Of a DNA stretch of 64,000 nt, positions 8,893-17,693 are shown piece after piece. Positions within the stretch are counted from its first letter, which is position 1; each line of letters opens with the position of its first letter. The translations under genes were made by a program, and so were the position numbers. Location of the stretch: the NCBI GenBank assembly GCA_023394955.1, contig JAEWZY010000076.1:24512-88511 (forward strand). Direction: 5' to 3'. The notes beneath the pieces were generated by a model. That model did not search any database. It was not told where the DNA came from and saw only the letters and a program-made list of their open reading frames with translations. This DNA comes from Bacillota bacterium. GTDB taxonomy: Bacteria > Bacillota > UBA4882 > UBA8346.

Positions 8893-10105
8893 GATTTGCC
8901 CCTTTGAGTGGAATTCTTGCTAACAGACGAAATCCAAAACCGGAATTGCTTAAGATGTCTAACGTTCCCCCGAGCCGTCCGATTCTTTCCCTCATTCCCA
9001 TCAAACCATAGCCTTCTTTGGGCCCGTCTACTCCAATTCCATTGTCTTTAATCTGGATATGAACTATATTTTCAACGAGGGAAACGGAGATGGAAATTCC
9101 AGTTGCATGTCCGTGCCGTAAGGCATTGGTAATTCCCTCTTGGACAAAACGGTAGACCACTAAATCAACTTCATCCCCTAAATATAGGGGGGCATTCCCC
9201 AGATCTAATTCGATCTTAACTTGGGTGGCTTTGGCAATGGTATTAACCAAATGTTGAATGGCCAACAATCCGGTAATTCCAATCAAATGAATCGGCCGCA
9301 AAGCTTGTAAAGCGCGGTGAATTTCCGTTAATCCTTCACTGGCTTGAGAACGGGCCTGCTCTAAATGTTCGTAAAGTATTTTTTCATCTTTATTAACCAT
9401 TAATTTGGCTGCTTCCAACATCATCGCCAAATTTGTTAAAGTATACGCCAAGGTATCATGTATTTCATGGGCCAAACGTTTACGCTCGTTTAGTAAGGTT
9501 TCTTGCTCAACGGTCGCCGCATATTCTTGAAGCTGCAAGTTTACCTGTCCTAACTGAAGTAATGCTTCTTGAAAATTCCTTTTAATTAATGCCGCCGGGA
9601 TCTGGGCTTCCTTTTGTAGACGGATAACAATGGCTAAAATAGCGACGGTTATACTATAGATCCCATAGGACCACAAATTAGTAATGGCCGGGATTCGCAT
9701 AACAGAGCCCCAAGCAGTTATCGGCAGGAATTGAACCCCGATTATAACTCCGATTAAAGTTGTGGCGAAGCAAATCCCGCTAGAGATTGGCAGATACTCA
9801 AAAGCTTCTATGATTAAAGCCGACGTTAAAGTTAATTCCAGATTAAGATATCCATCCATGGGCAGGCCGATGACTATCAAAAGTAGCACACGGGATCCCA
9901 GTAATAGCCAGGTTATAAGTTTACTTTTGGAGAACGGCGACAGCAAAGCCAAAAACAGGGAGATGGAAAGTAAAAAAAGAAATTGCCCTTTCCATTCGTT
10001 TGGTAAAGGAAGGGTATGGATGCTCAAATGAAATTGAATGATCGCAGCCACATGTAAAATGGTTACAAAGGCCGCAATCAAGCTGCGAAAGGCCCTTTGC
10101 GTCAT
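8879..10105 (-). CDS. NarL-type sensor histidine kinase (HisKA_3), multi-spanning membrane sensor
   Basis: 408 residues from the ATG at 10105; a longer frame reaches 10183, but GGAAGG precedes the inner ATG and the extra residues look like leader. Residues 1-160 contain about five or six hydrophobic helices with little extracellular loop, so it may sense within the membrane. A short coiled coil leads to the HisKA_3 motif ERKRLAHEIHDTLAYTLTNL with probable phospho-acceptor His216. The ATPase domain shows VYRFVQEGITNALRHGHAT, DNGIGVDG and YGLMGMRERIGRLGG. This resembles the DesK/LiaS class. Its stimulus is unknown. It is the first gene of the two-gene operon with the LuxR-type regulator. Confidence 0.92.
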   Translation of the reverse strand: MTQRAFRSLIAAFVTILHVAAIIQFHLSIHTLPLPNEWKGQFLFLLSISLFLALLSPFSKSKLITWLLLGSRVLLLIVIGLPMDGYLNLELTLTSALIIEAFEYLPISSGICFATTLIGVIIGVQFLPITAWGSVMRIPAITNLWSYGIYSITVAILAIVIRLQKEAQIPAALIKRNFQEALLQLGQVNLQLQEYAATVEQETLLNERKRLAHEIHDTLAYTLTNLAMMLEAAKLMVNKDEKILYEHLEQARSQASEGLTEIHRALQALRPIHLIGITGLLAIQHLVNTIAKATQVKIELDLGNAPLYLGDEVDLVVYRFVQEGITNALRHGHATGISISVSLVENIVHIQIKDNGIGVDGPKEGYGLMGMRERIGRLGGTLDILSNSGFGFRLLARIPLKGANHGEN

Positions 10106-10184
10106 TTTCGATCCTTCCTTTAACGACGATCGATATCTATAGTATTCTTGCCAAAGTTTAATCTTCCTACTTTTTAAATACAAT

Positions 10185-10220
10185 AAAAAAGAACCGTGGA
10201 CTCCCCACGGTTCTTTTTTA
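10185..10220 (-). terminator. Intrinsic terminator of the pot operon
   Basis: A 12-base arm (about AAGAACCGTGG) pairs across a short loop with its complement. On the minus strand it ends in TTCTTTTTTA immediately after the potD stop. The run of A on the other side makes it usable in both directions. Confidence 0.88.
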
Positions 10221-11264
10221 TCACTGCGCCTTCACTTCGGTCCAGATCCGGTCGAATTCTTTCAAAACGCTTACCAAATTGCTAAAGATTTCGCTGGTCT
10301 TTAAATCTTCTTCCAGCGGATATGCTGAACGGTTGCCGGTAATCTCCCCCGGCAGTTTCTTGACAGCCTCGGTATGGGGGGAAGCATAGCCGATGTAATC
10401 AGCGTTACGGAAGGCGATTTCCGTTTCACACATAAAGTTGATGAACTTCTCAGCCGCTTCTTTATGGGGCGCTCCTTTAGGGATCACCATCGCGTCAAAC
10501 CAAAGGTTGGAACCTTCCTTGGGAATGACATAGTCTAAGTTTCCATTCTCCTGCATGCAATAAACGGCGTCCCCAGACCAGACTACAGCCAGGGAGGCTT
10601 CTTCGGAGATCATTTTATCTTTTACTTCGTCGACCACATAGGCTAAGACTAATGATTTCTGTTGGAGCAAAGCCCTTTTGGCCGCTTCCAATTCATTTAA
10701 ATCAGTGCTGTTCATAGAATAACCCAGCATTTTCAAGGTGATTCCAATGCTGTCCCTTTGGCTGTCCAGCATTAAAATTTGTTTGGCGTACTTTTTATCC
10801 CAGAGAATTTGCCAACTATCCGGTTTGGTTGGAACCATCTTTTTATTATAGAGGATTCCAACTGTACCCCACATATAAGGGATTGAATATTCGTTTTGGG
10901 GGTCATATTCCAGATCCTTAAAGGTGGAACCGATATATTTATAGTTCGGAATATTAGTAAAATCGAGTTTTTCGAGCCTGTCCTCATCGATCATCCGCTT
11001 AATCATATAATCGGAAGGGATAAGCAAGTCATAACTGCTTCCACCGGCTTTGAGCTTGATATACATGTCCTCATTAGTGGTGAAGGTATCATAGTTGACT
11101 TTAATCTTATATTCCTTTTCAAACTCCTTTAGTACCGATTCATCGATGTAGTCGCCCCAGTTATAGACATTTAACACCGACTTTGAGGATGGGCCGCAAC
11201 CTGCCGCCATGACCACGGCGCTAATCAATAAAATAGCGACCATCATTTTGCCTAAATTTTTCAT
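10221..11264 (-). CDS. potD: Spermidine/putrescine-binding protein
   Basis: 347 residues. The N-terminus has a signal peptide with a lipobox-like end (VMAAGC), so this one is probably a lipoprotein. The mature part begins VLNVYNWGDYIDESVLKEFEKEY, the signature of the PotD/PotF group. SYDLLIPSDYMIKRM, YMWGTVGILYNKKMV and AVVWSGDAVYCMQENGNLDYVIPKEG are family regions that line the polyamine cleft. It is the last gene of potABCD and overlaps potC by four bases. It delivers spermidine or putrescine to PotBC. Confidence 0.94.
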   Translation of the reverse strand: MKNLGKMMVAILLISAVVMAAGCGPSSKSVLNVYNWGDYIDESVLKEFEKEYKIKVNYDTFTTNEDMYIKLKAGGSSYDLLIPSDYMIKRMIDEDRLEKLDFTNIPNYKYIGSTFKDLEYDPQNEYSIPYMWGTVGILYNKKMVPTKPDSWQILWDKKYAKQILMLDSQRDSIGITLKMLGYSMNSTDLNELEAAKRALLQQKSLVLAYVVDEVKDKMISEEASLAVVWSGDAVYCMQENGNLDYVIPKEGSNLWFDAMVIPKGAPHKEAAEKFINFMCETEIAFRNADYIGYASPHTEAVKKLPGEITGNRSAYPLEEDLKTSEIFSNLVSVLKEFDRIWTEVKAQ

Positions 11265-12058
11265 CTGGACTCCTCCTTTATTTTTGAATGTCTTTGGTGT
11301 GACATCATAACATTGACAATGCTCAACAAGGTTAGGACACTGATAAACATTAAAGTGGAAAGGGCGTTGATCTTGGGATTGATACCTCGCCGGGCCATTG
11401 AATAGATGGTGATGGAGAGGTTTGATACTCCCGAACCGGTATTGAAAAAACTAATGACAAAATCGTCCAAGGATAAGGTAAAAGCGAATAACAAACCGGT
11501 GATTACCCCCGGCATTATTTCCGGTAAAATAACCTTTCGAAAGGCCAGATTGGGAGTGGCCCCCAGATCTAAGGCCGCTTCATACAGGTTTTTATCCAAT
11601 TGTTTCACCCGGGGCAAAACCGAAAGGATAACGTAAGGTATATTAAAAGTAATATGGGAGAGTAAAAGGGTCAGAAAACCCAGCTTTAACCTGATAAAAA
11701 TGAACAATAACATAAAAGAGATCCCGGTGACAATATCCGGATTTAACACCGGCAAATAAGTCAAATTCATAACTGTAGCCCGGGGCAACGGTTTCATATT
11801 GTTGATGCCGATGGCCGCCAGGGTGCCGATGATGGTAGCAATCAAAGCGGCAATCACTCCGATCACTAGCGAATAATAAAGTGAGGTCATAATTTGCCGG
11901 TCTTGAAACATTGCCAGGTACCATTTGAAGGTAAACCCGGTCCAGGCGCCTCTGGTGCGGGAATTGTTAAATGAATAAAAAGCCAGCACAATAATGGGCG
12001 CATAAAGAAAGATATAAAGGAACAGGATGTAGGCCCGTTGCAAAAAATTTTTCACCAT
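11261..12058 (-). CDS. potC: Spermidine/putrescine ABC transporter permease PotC
   Basis: 265 residues, six membrane helices. The start YILFLYIFLYAPIIVLAFYSFNNSR and the EAA loop LYEAALDLGATPNLAFRKVILPEIMPG are typical of PotC. LSLDDFVISFFNTG is a conserved PotC stretch. It overlaps potB by seven bases and potD by four, so the four genes form one tightly coupled minus-strand operon. Confidence 0.95.
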   Translation of the reverse strand: MVKNFLQRAYILFLYIFLYAPIIVLAFYSFNNSRTRGAWTGFTFKWYLAMFQDRQIMTSLYYSLVIGVIAALIATIIGTLAAIGINNMKPLPRATVMNLTYLPVLNPDIVTGISFMLLFIFIRLKLGFLTLLLSHITFNIPYVILSVLPRVKQLDKNLYEAALDLGATPNLAFRKVILPEIMPGVITGLLFAFTLSLDDFVISFFNTGSGVSNLSITIYSMARRGINPKINALSTLMFISVLTLLSIVNVMMSHQRHSKIKEESR

Positions 12059-12876
12059 AAACCGGCGCCCTCCTGTTCAGTTTCATACTTGGAAGCAAAC
12101 CCCATGGCAATTAGGATTACAGCCATCATTACCATTGAGATGGCCGAACCAAAATTCCAATCACCAACTGTTAAAAACTGTTGTTCGATGAGATTGCCGA
12201 TTAGGGTATACTGTCCACCCCCTAATAACCTCGAGATCACAAAGGTGGTAACGGCAGGCATAAAAACCATGGTAATTCCGGAGATCACCCCCGGGATGCT
12301 CAAGGGGAAGATAACTTTCCGGAAAACCAATGCCGGGTCAGCCCCTAGGTCTTCAGCCGCTTCGATCAGGTGCCGATCGATCTTGCTTAAAACCGAATAT
12401 ATCGGAAGTACCATAAAAGGAAGAAAATTATAGACCATTCCCAAAAAAACGGCAAAGTCATTATATAATAAACTGAGGGCAGGGAGTCCAATTGACCTTA
12501 GAATGGTGTTAATCAAACCCTTTCTCTCCAGTAAGGTCAGCCAGGCGTACGTACGAAGCAAGAAATTGATCCACATCGGTAGGACCATTAAAAGAACCAT
12601 AGTATTACGATGTTTTAGGTCGCGACTTGATAAAAACATAGCGGCCGGGTAACCCAATATTAAACATAAAACAGTACTAATCCCAGCTAAAGATAACGAT
12701 CGGATTAGGACTTTCAAATAAATCGGCTCGGTAAAGCGGCGAAAGTTGTCTAATGAAAAAATAATGCCTGATGGGGTTGATAAGGTAATACTAAAAAACA
12801 ATAATAGCCCCAACGGGACGATGGTAAAGATGAGTATCCAAAAAAGATAGGGATAGGCCGTCCAAGATTTATTCAT
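12052..12876 (-). CDS. potB: Spermidine/putrescine ABC transporter permease PotB
   Basis: 274 residues with six hydrophobic segments. The EAA loop is LIEAAEDLGADPALVFRKVIFPLSIPG. The regions MWINFLLRTYAWLTLLERKG and LGMVYNFLPFMVLPIYSVLSKID are characteristic of PotB. It partners PotC in the membrane channel, driven by PotA. It overlaps potA by eight bases. Confidence 0.95.
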   Translation of the reverse strand: MNKSWTAYPYLFWILIFTIVPLGLLLFFSITLSTPSGIIFSLDNFRRFTEPIYLKVLIRSLSLAGISTVLCLILGYPAAMFLSSRDLKHRNTMVLLMVLPMWINFLLRTYAWLTLLERKGLINTILRSIGLPALSLLYNDFAVFLGMVYNFLPFMVLPIYSVLSKIDRHLIEAAEDLGADPALVFRKVIFPLSIPGVISGITMVFMPAVTTFVISRLLGGGQYTLIGNLIEQQFLTVGDWNFGSAISMVMMAVILIAMGFASKYETEQEGAGLW

Positions 12877-13918
12877 TATCAGCCACCTTTTTCATGATGT
12901 GAATATCATAGGGATCGACTTTTAAGCCGACCTTCATTCCAGCCGGACGCATCCGGGTGCTGTGAATCATCCATTCTGCATCCCTGGCTTGAACGGTCAT
13001 TTCATAGTGAACACCTTTAAAGGTCACGGATTTAACGGTTCCTTGAAATGCTCCTTCCGATTCATCGACAATCTCGAGGTCTTCGGGCCGAATTACCACA
13101 TCGACCGGCTCGTTTTGGCCAAACCCTCGATCCGAACAGCGCAGATTTTTACCGCTGATATTAACTTGGAAATCCTCCAGCATTATCCCGTCAATGATAT
13201 TACTTTCGCCGATAAAATCAGCTACAAAAGCATTAACCGGCTCATTATAGATCGATTCCGGGGTCCCGGTCTGTTGAATCAGCCCATTGTTCATGATTAC
13301 GATGGTATCGGACATGGAGAGGGCTTCTTCTTGATCATGGGTAACATAGACAAAGGTAATTCCTAACTGCTGCTGCATAGCTTTGAGTTCAAGCTGCATG
13401 CCTTTGCGGAGCTTTAAATCAAGGGCGCCTAAGGGTTCGTCCAACAGCAACACTTCCGGTTCATTCACTAAAGCCCGGGCAATGGCCACCCGTTGTTGTT
13501 GGCCGCCGCTTAAAGAGTTAACCGAACGTTTTTCATAACCGGAGAGCGATACCAACTCCAAGATCCGGCCTACCTTGTTCGAGATAATCTGGGGAGCAAG
13601 TTTCTTTATTTTTAATCCGAAGGCAATATTTTCAAAGACATTCAAATGTGGAAAAAGGGCGTACTTTTGGAAAACCGTGTTTACCTTTCTCTTATAAGGC
13701 GGCAGGCTAATCAGATCAGTTCCTTCAAAGAGAATCTGGCCTGATGAGGGATATTCAAAACCGCCGATAATCCTCAAAGTGGTTGTTTTACCACAGCCGC
13801 TAGGGCCAAGCATGGTTAGAAATTCGTTTTTCTTAATATTTAAAGTAATATTCTTTATGGCTTCAGTGCCGTTGTAATCCTTAGAAACATCCAGCATACT
13901 AATGAGGTATTTATTCAT
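12869..13918 (-). CDS. potA: Spermidine/putrescine ABC transporter ATPase PotA
   Basis: 349 residues from the ATG at 13918, which has GGAGG at ideal spacing; an in-frame extension to 13996 lacks a ribosome site and reads as leader. The ATPase motifs are all present: Walker A LGPSGCGKTT (about residues 38-46), Q-loop, signature LSGGQQQRVAIARAL, Walker B VLLLDEPLGALD and the switch histidine in YVTHDQEEALSMSD. The C-terminal TOBE domain begins near residue 240. ATP hydrolysis drives polyamine import through PotBC. It is the first gene of potABCD. The promoter should lie in 13919-14055. Confidence 0.95.
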   Translation of the reverse strand: MNKYLISMLDVSKDYNGTEAIKNITLNIKKNEFLTMLGPSGCGKTTTLRIIGGFEYPSSGQILFEGTDLISLPPYKRKVNTVFQKYALFPHLNVFENIAFGLKIKKLAPQIISNKVGRILELVSLSGYEKRSVNSLSGGQQQRVAIARALVNEPEVLLLDEPLGALDLKLRKGMQLELKAMQQQLGITFVYVTHDQEEALSMSDTIVIMNNGLIQQTGTPESIYNEPVNAFVADFIGESNIIDGIMLEDFQVNISGKNLRCSDRGFGQNEPVDVVIRPEDLEIVDESEGAFQGTVKSVTFKGVHYEMTVQARDAEWMIHSTRMRPAGMKVGLKVDPYDIHIMKKVADNE

Positions 13919-14055
13919 TGATTTCCTCCAAAGAAGATGGATAAAAGTATAAAATACACCGCCGTGAATCAGCGATATATTTTTTCCGAAATTCAAATAA
14001 ATTTAGGATGAAATTAGGTCATTCACTTTATATATTTTTAAGCCAATAATAATTA

Positions 14056-14877
14056 TCACAGAAAGCGCAAGAAAGTCAATATTTTTAGCAAAAAATAATC
14101 TGAAAGCCGAGATAAGGGGAAAAATACCAGCAAAATGATTTCTAAAAATAAAAGACGTGTCTCGCGTTGATTAAAACCAAGTTTTTGATAGGGGGTGATA
14201 ATCTCAATAATAGCGCTGATTTTGGTTTGGATAGTCTTAAATCGTTTTGGGAGTTCAAAAGTTTTAATAGCTGAGCCATAAATGTTTTTGAGTTTTAAAT
14301 CGTCAAAATCCCTGGAGCGGTCCAAAACCTTAAGAGTATTAATGAGTGTCAGTTGGATCTTAACAATGCCCAAGGTCATTTTTTTCAAGATCAGGCTGGT
14401 TGGTTTGGGTAAACCGCGCTGCAAATCAAAGACGAGGCGTTCGGCTTGGTCATAGATGAGGTCCAGATTTTCTTCGAGGAATTTCAATTCGGTTGATTTG
14501 GAAAGCACGATAGCATATAGCTTTAAAATATTCGAAAAGGCTAGGGGTTCGGGAGAATTTTCCAATGCTAGGTTGTAATTTTCATTGTATTTGGTAAATA
14601 AATTAAAATCAATCGAACCATAGGTTGATTCCAAGCTTTTCAGAAAACGGTAAGTTTCCGATGATTCGAAGTTAATAAAACAAATGCAGCCCCACTTGAA
14701 AAGCCAAACCAATTTGGCGGGGGTTTCAAATTTTAAGACAGCGCCGACATGTTTCGGTTCGAACACCACAAAATCAGGGTCAATACCGGAAAAGGGAACC
14801 TTAAAAAACTCAGCTACCCGGTGAAGGTTCGGTTCCAAGGAGACCTTATAGCAGCTAAAAGAGGCGGAGTAGTTCAT
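14056..14877 (-). CDS. RMD1/DUF155-family protein, divergent paralogue
   Basis: 273 residues. It is distantly alike to the gene just upstream: both have an N-terminal alpha/beta part with a hydrophobic strand (WGCICFINFESSETYRFLKSLE here), a helical middle (YAIVLSKSTELKFLEENLDLIYDQAERLVFDLQRG), and a C-terminal coiled region ending in a membrane segment (NQRETRLLFLEIILLVFF). That is the RMD1/Sif2 (DUF155) architecture. This copy is more diverged and its C-terminus carries extra hydrophobic sequence. It starts 28 bases after the canonical copy. Eukaryotic relatives (RMND1 and yeast Rmd1) are mitochondrial; the bacterial role is unknown. A hetero-oligomer with its neighbour is an inference. Confidence 0.75.
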   Translation of the reverse strand: MNYSASFSCYKVSLEPNLHRVAEFFKVPFSGIDPDFVVFEPKHVGAVLKFETPAKLVWLFKWGCICFINFESSETYRFLKSLESTYGSIDFNLFTKYNENYNLALENSPEPLAFSNILKLYAIVLSKSTELKFLEENLDLIYDQAERLVFDLQRGLPKPTSLILKKMTLGIVKIQLTLINTLKVLDRSRDFDDLKLKNIYGSAIKTFELPKRFKTIQTKISAIIEIITPYQKLGFNQRETRLLFLEIILLVFFPLSRLSDYFLLKILTFLRFL

Positions 14878-14905
14878 TTTTTTACCTACATAACTTAATA
14901 TTTGC

Positions 14906-15736
14906 CTACTTGATCAGATCAGCAATCATTAAGAAAACTTCGACCAAGATCAAGGCGACGATCAGCCATTCGACGAACAGACCGCGGATGGAGTGGCTAA
15001 TTGAAGAAAAATGCCCGACGATAACGTTGAGGATATCCGTTTTTTGTTTGAAAATCGCATAGCGATCATTTAACTCAAAAAAATCGCTCATTTGTTCATA
15101 AAAATTCCCGGCTTCGCTATTGACCCAGGTAATATCCGGTTTATCAAGGATCATTAAATAGTTAATAGTATTATACTCATGCCGGATGATTCGAGCCGTG
15201 GTTCTGGCTAGTTCCTTATCGCTGATCTTTAAATTGCCTTTTTCCAAACGGTCAATCATATTTTCAAGTCGGTCTAAGATCTTGCCGACTTGCTCCTCAA
15301 CTTTTTCAAGGGCCACCGATTTGGCGATTACCACCGAAATCAACTCCGGATGGTAAGGCTGGAAATGAGGGACAACAGCATATGCGTCGGTGAAATGCAG
15401 TTTTGCGAAAGGTTCTCCGGAATGGTCCGATTCCCTTAATTCATAATCGTCAAAATAACGCCGGGAAGTTTTCAGATCCAGTTCCGGTTTGATGGATTTG
15501 AGATAGTTAAACATTTTTGGCTCATCCTGGACAGGGACGTTGATAAAGACTATGCTCCCGAAGGCAAAAATCATTATTTGTTGAAATTGGTCCACTTGAT
15601 GGTCGAGGATGGAAGCGAGAAATTCGTCTTGGAGGATGAGCGGTTCTTCCCAAGTATACTTCTTGGGGATATTACAGCGGGAGGCAATTTTATTAAGATC
15701 AATTTCGTTAGTAATGGCGTAAGCTTTAAATTTCAC
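14906..15736 (-). CDS. RMD1/YagE-family (DUF155) membrane-anchored protein
   Basis: 276 residues from a GTG at 15736 preceded by GGAGGTG. The family regions are recognisable: IMIFAFGSIVFINVP, DAYAVVPHFQPYHPELISVVIAKSVALEKVE, a coiled middle, then FFELNDRYAIFKQKTDILNVIVG and a C-terminal membrane anchor GLFVEWLIVALILVEVFLMIADLI. Human RMND1 and yeast Rmd1 belong to the same family and act in mitochondrial translation or membrane anchoring; no bacterial function is established. It is the first gene of a two-gene unit with a divergent paralogue. A plausible promoter lies at 15761-15788. Confidence 0.85.
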   Translation of the reverse strand: MKFKAYAITNEIDLNKIASRCNIPKKYTWEEPLILQDEFLASILDHQVDQFQQIMIFAFGSIVFINVPVQDEPKMFNYLKSIKPELDLKTSRRYFDDYELRESDHSGEPFAKLHFTDAYAVVPHFQPYHPELISVVIAKSVALEKVEEQVGKILDRLENMIDRLEKGNLKISDKELARTTARIIRHEYNTINYLMILDKPDITWVNSEAGNFYEQMSDFFELNDRYAIFKQKTDILNVIVGHFSSISHSIRGLFVEWLIVALILVEVFLMIADLIK

Positions 15737-15760
15737 TTATCAATAACACCTCCGGCTTTT

Positions 15761-15788
15761 ATTATATAATACCTACCGGCAGAGTAAA
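15761..15788 (-). promoter_or_regulatory. Probable sigma-A promoter of the RMD1-family pair
   Basis: On the minus strand, TTTACT (15783-15788) and TATAAT (15761-15766) are separated by 16 bases. The first start codon lies about 25 bases downstream of the -10 box. Confidence 0.45.
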
Positions 15789-15866
15789 TTATAATCATTA
15801 TTAATCCGGGGGTTATCCCTAATATAAAAGACCACATTCGTATAGAGTATTTAAATCAGGACCGGT

Positions 15867-16700
15867 TTAAACCCTCTCATAAATTGTTTTTAAAAATTCC
15901 CCACTTTCAACAGCCGTTTCGGGAGAGGCTCCTTCTAACAATACATTAATATAAGGTCTACGGGTTTTGATTAACTTCAATAATAATTCATAATTGAGAA
16001 TCCCTTTACCGACCTGGACCAATTGTTTTTTGCCGTTTTCGATCACAAAGTCTTTGGCGTGAATGATTACAATCCGATCACCAAACAATTCAAAGGACTT
16101 TTCATAGATTTCGTCCTGGGATTGATAGTTGTCTTCGGAGATCAAATTGGAAGGATCAAAAATAATTTGTAAATTGTTTGATTTGATAGTATCGATCAGC
16201 CGCTTAATCTTTTCCGGGGTCGATAGCGTTTCTTTGGCAACACCTTCTATACCGACCATAACCCCGAATTTTTCAGCCTCAGCTACTAGTTCCGTAAGGC
16301 TCTCTATTAAAGTTTGGAAAGCTTCTTCAGTATGATTTTCGGAAGACGGTCCCCCGGGATTGACCGATCCGGATTCAGTCCCGACAATGCAACAACCAAA
16401 ATCCCTGGCATAGCGGAGATGTTCCTTGAAACTCGCTAATCCGTGGTGGCGGATCCTGGGATCCGAGTGGACTAGATGGATGTAACAGCCTAACACTGCA
16501 ATTTTGATATTATGGACGGCGAAAACATCCCGGATGTAACCTGCCATACCGGGGTTCAGTCGTCCGAGACCAGTATCAATGTTAGCGATGGCTTTGGATA
16601 AAGGCAACTGAACACTGGTAAATCCTTTAGCCGCAATTCGTTTGGCCAATTCCTCCACGGATGTTTTTCCATAATCATGGGCTCTGACGCCTAAAATCAT
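15867..16700 (-). CDS. Sugar phosphate isomerase/epimerase-like TIM barrel
   Basis: 277 residues of the xylose isomerase-like (AP endonuclease 2) fold. Visible metal-site candidates are the Glu in VGIEGVAKETL, the Asp in IIFDPSNLIS, the His in VIIHAKDF and the C-terminal Glu in VLLEGASPE. HNIKIAVLGCYIHLVHSDP and GCCIVGTESGSVNPGG are typical of uncharacterised members. It probably isomerises or epimerises a small sugar or polyol; the substrate is unknown. It stands alone on the minus strand, with about 100 bases on each side. Confidence 0.88.
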   Translation of the reverse strand: MILGVRAHDYGKTSVEELAKRIAAKGFTSVQLPLSKAIANIDTGLGRLNPGMAGYIRDVFAVHNIKIAVLGCYIHLVHSDPRIRHHGLASFKEHLRYARDFGCCIVGTESGSVNPGGPSSENHTEEAFQTLIESLTELVAEAEKFGVMVGIEGVAKETLSTPEKIKRLIDTIKSNNLQIIFDPSNLISEDNYQSQDEIYEKSFELFGDRIVIIHAKDFVIENGKKQLVQVGKGILNYELLLKLIKTRRPYINVLLEGASPETAVESGEFLKTIYERV

Positions 16701-16801
16701 TTTGTATCACCTCGAATTAAGATATCTTTATAGTATCATTTTACCAATGGTTAATACAAGGAGATTGATAACAACGCGTCAAAATCGGCATATTTCTCCA
16801 T

Positions 16802-17449
16802 TTAGTCCCGTTGTGGCCTCCCTGTTAGCTTTTTCCAAATAACGATCCCGATAGCGAGTAATACAAAAAGTCCGAGCGAGATGGCTAAGATTAGTTGAAA
16901 CTTGGGACCCCATTCCAGATAAGCCTCTTTCCAGCGGCGTCCCAGAAAGCGGCCGGATAAAACAAATAAGGTTGAGGAAAGAAGAATACTGATAGAAAGA
17001 GCGATTAAAGCCCGGCGCCGCTCAAAGTTGACGATCCCCACAGCTAAAACTACTCCCGAACGGGCGATCGGTAAAAACCTGCTGAGAATCAGGGTCCAAT
17101 AACCATATTTTTTAAACCACTTTTCAATTTCCAGAAAAGTCTTGGTATCTAGTAACCACGAGTATTTGGGAGATACCAGCAGTTTGTGTTCGAATTTATT
17201 ACCTAGACTATATAGTAATAATGAGGCGGTAAAGGTTCCCGCGAAGGAACTGATAACGATCCACACCGGATTAATTCCGGCAATGCCCCCAATCGAACTG
17301 CCAACTACTAACACTGTATCACCGGGGATAGGGGGTATCACAACTTCGAGAAAACTAAAGATCAGGATGATCAGTAATAAATACTGATCGTATTCGGCCA
17401 AGACCTCGGGATTGGTAAGATGAGTAATCAGTCGAAAAATAGTATCCAT
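16802..17449 (-). CDS. DedA-family membrane protein (VTT domain)
   Basis: 215 residues. It has an N-terminal amphipathic/re-entrant region with PPIPGDTVLVVGSSIGG, then FKKYGYWTLILSRFLPIARSGVVLAVGIVNFERRR, which holds the conserved Arg and Pro residues of the DedA family. There are about five hydrophobic segments and a basic C-terminus. DedA proteins take part in membrane homeostasis; some flip undecaprenyl phosphate or phospholipids. Which lipid this copy handles cannot be told. It is a single gene, divergent from the ferredoxin gene at 17694. Confidence 0.92.
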   Translation of the reverse strand: MDTIFRLITHLTNPEVLAEYDQYLLLIILIFSFLEVVIPPIPGDTVLVVGSSIGGIAGINPVWIVISSFAGTFTASLLLYSLGNKFEHKLLVSPKYSWLLDTKTFLEIEKWFKKYGYWTLILSRFLPIARSGVVLAVGIVNFERRRALIALSISILLSSTLFVLSGRFLGRRWKEAYLEWGPKFQLILAISLGLFVLLAIGIVIWKKLTGRPQRD

Positions 17450-17627
17450 TGAACTCCTTTGAATAGTGGTGTTGAATAATCTTTAACCTAAATTATTAAT
17501 ATTATTATCATTTAAAAGCATTGTAGCAGATATTGATCTGTATTATTAGTCATCCATAATTAAAATCCTATTAAGTTAAGTTAAATCTTTAGTATTCTAT
17601 AAAAAAATTGTAAATGGAAGTCATTGA

Positions 17628-17656
17628 TTGACAATTCGTCTTATTAAACTTATAAT
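17628..17656 (+). promoter_or_regulatory. Consensus sigma-A promoter of the NapH-like ferredoxin gene
   Basis: TTGACA (17628-17633) and TATAAT (17651-17656) are both perfect, with 17 bases between. The start codon is about 38 bases downstream of the -10 box. A promoter this strong next to an inverted repeat implies repression. Confidence 0.85.
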
Positions 17657-17674
17657 ATACCCACCGGGGTATAT
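17655..17674 (+). promoter_or_regulatory. Inverted repeat resembling a CsoR/CstR operator
   Basis: ATATACCC, four bases, then GGGTATAT: a perfect 8-bp inverted repeat that starts inside the -10 box and covers the expected transcription start. The G/C tracts inside A/T ends match the operator type of the copper/persulfide-sensing CsoR/CstR repressors. No such repressor gene is in the window. Confidence 0.6.
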
Positions 17675-17693
17675 CAAGGAAAGGAGTTTGATA

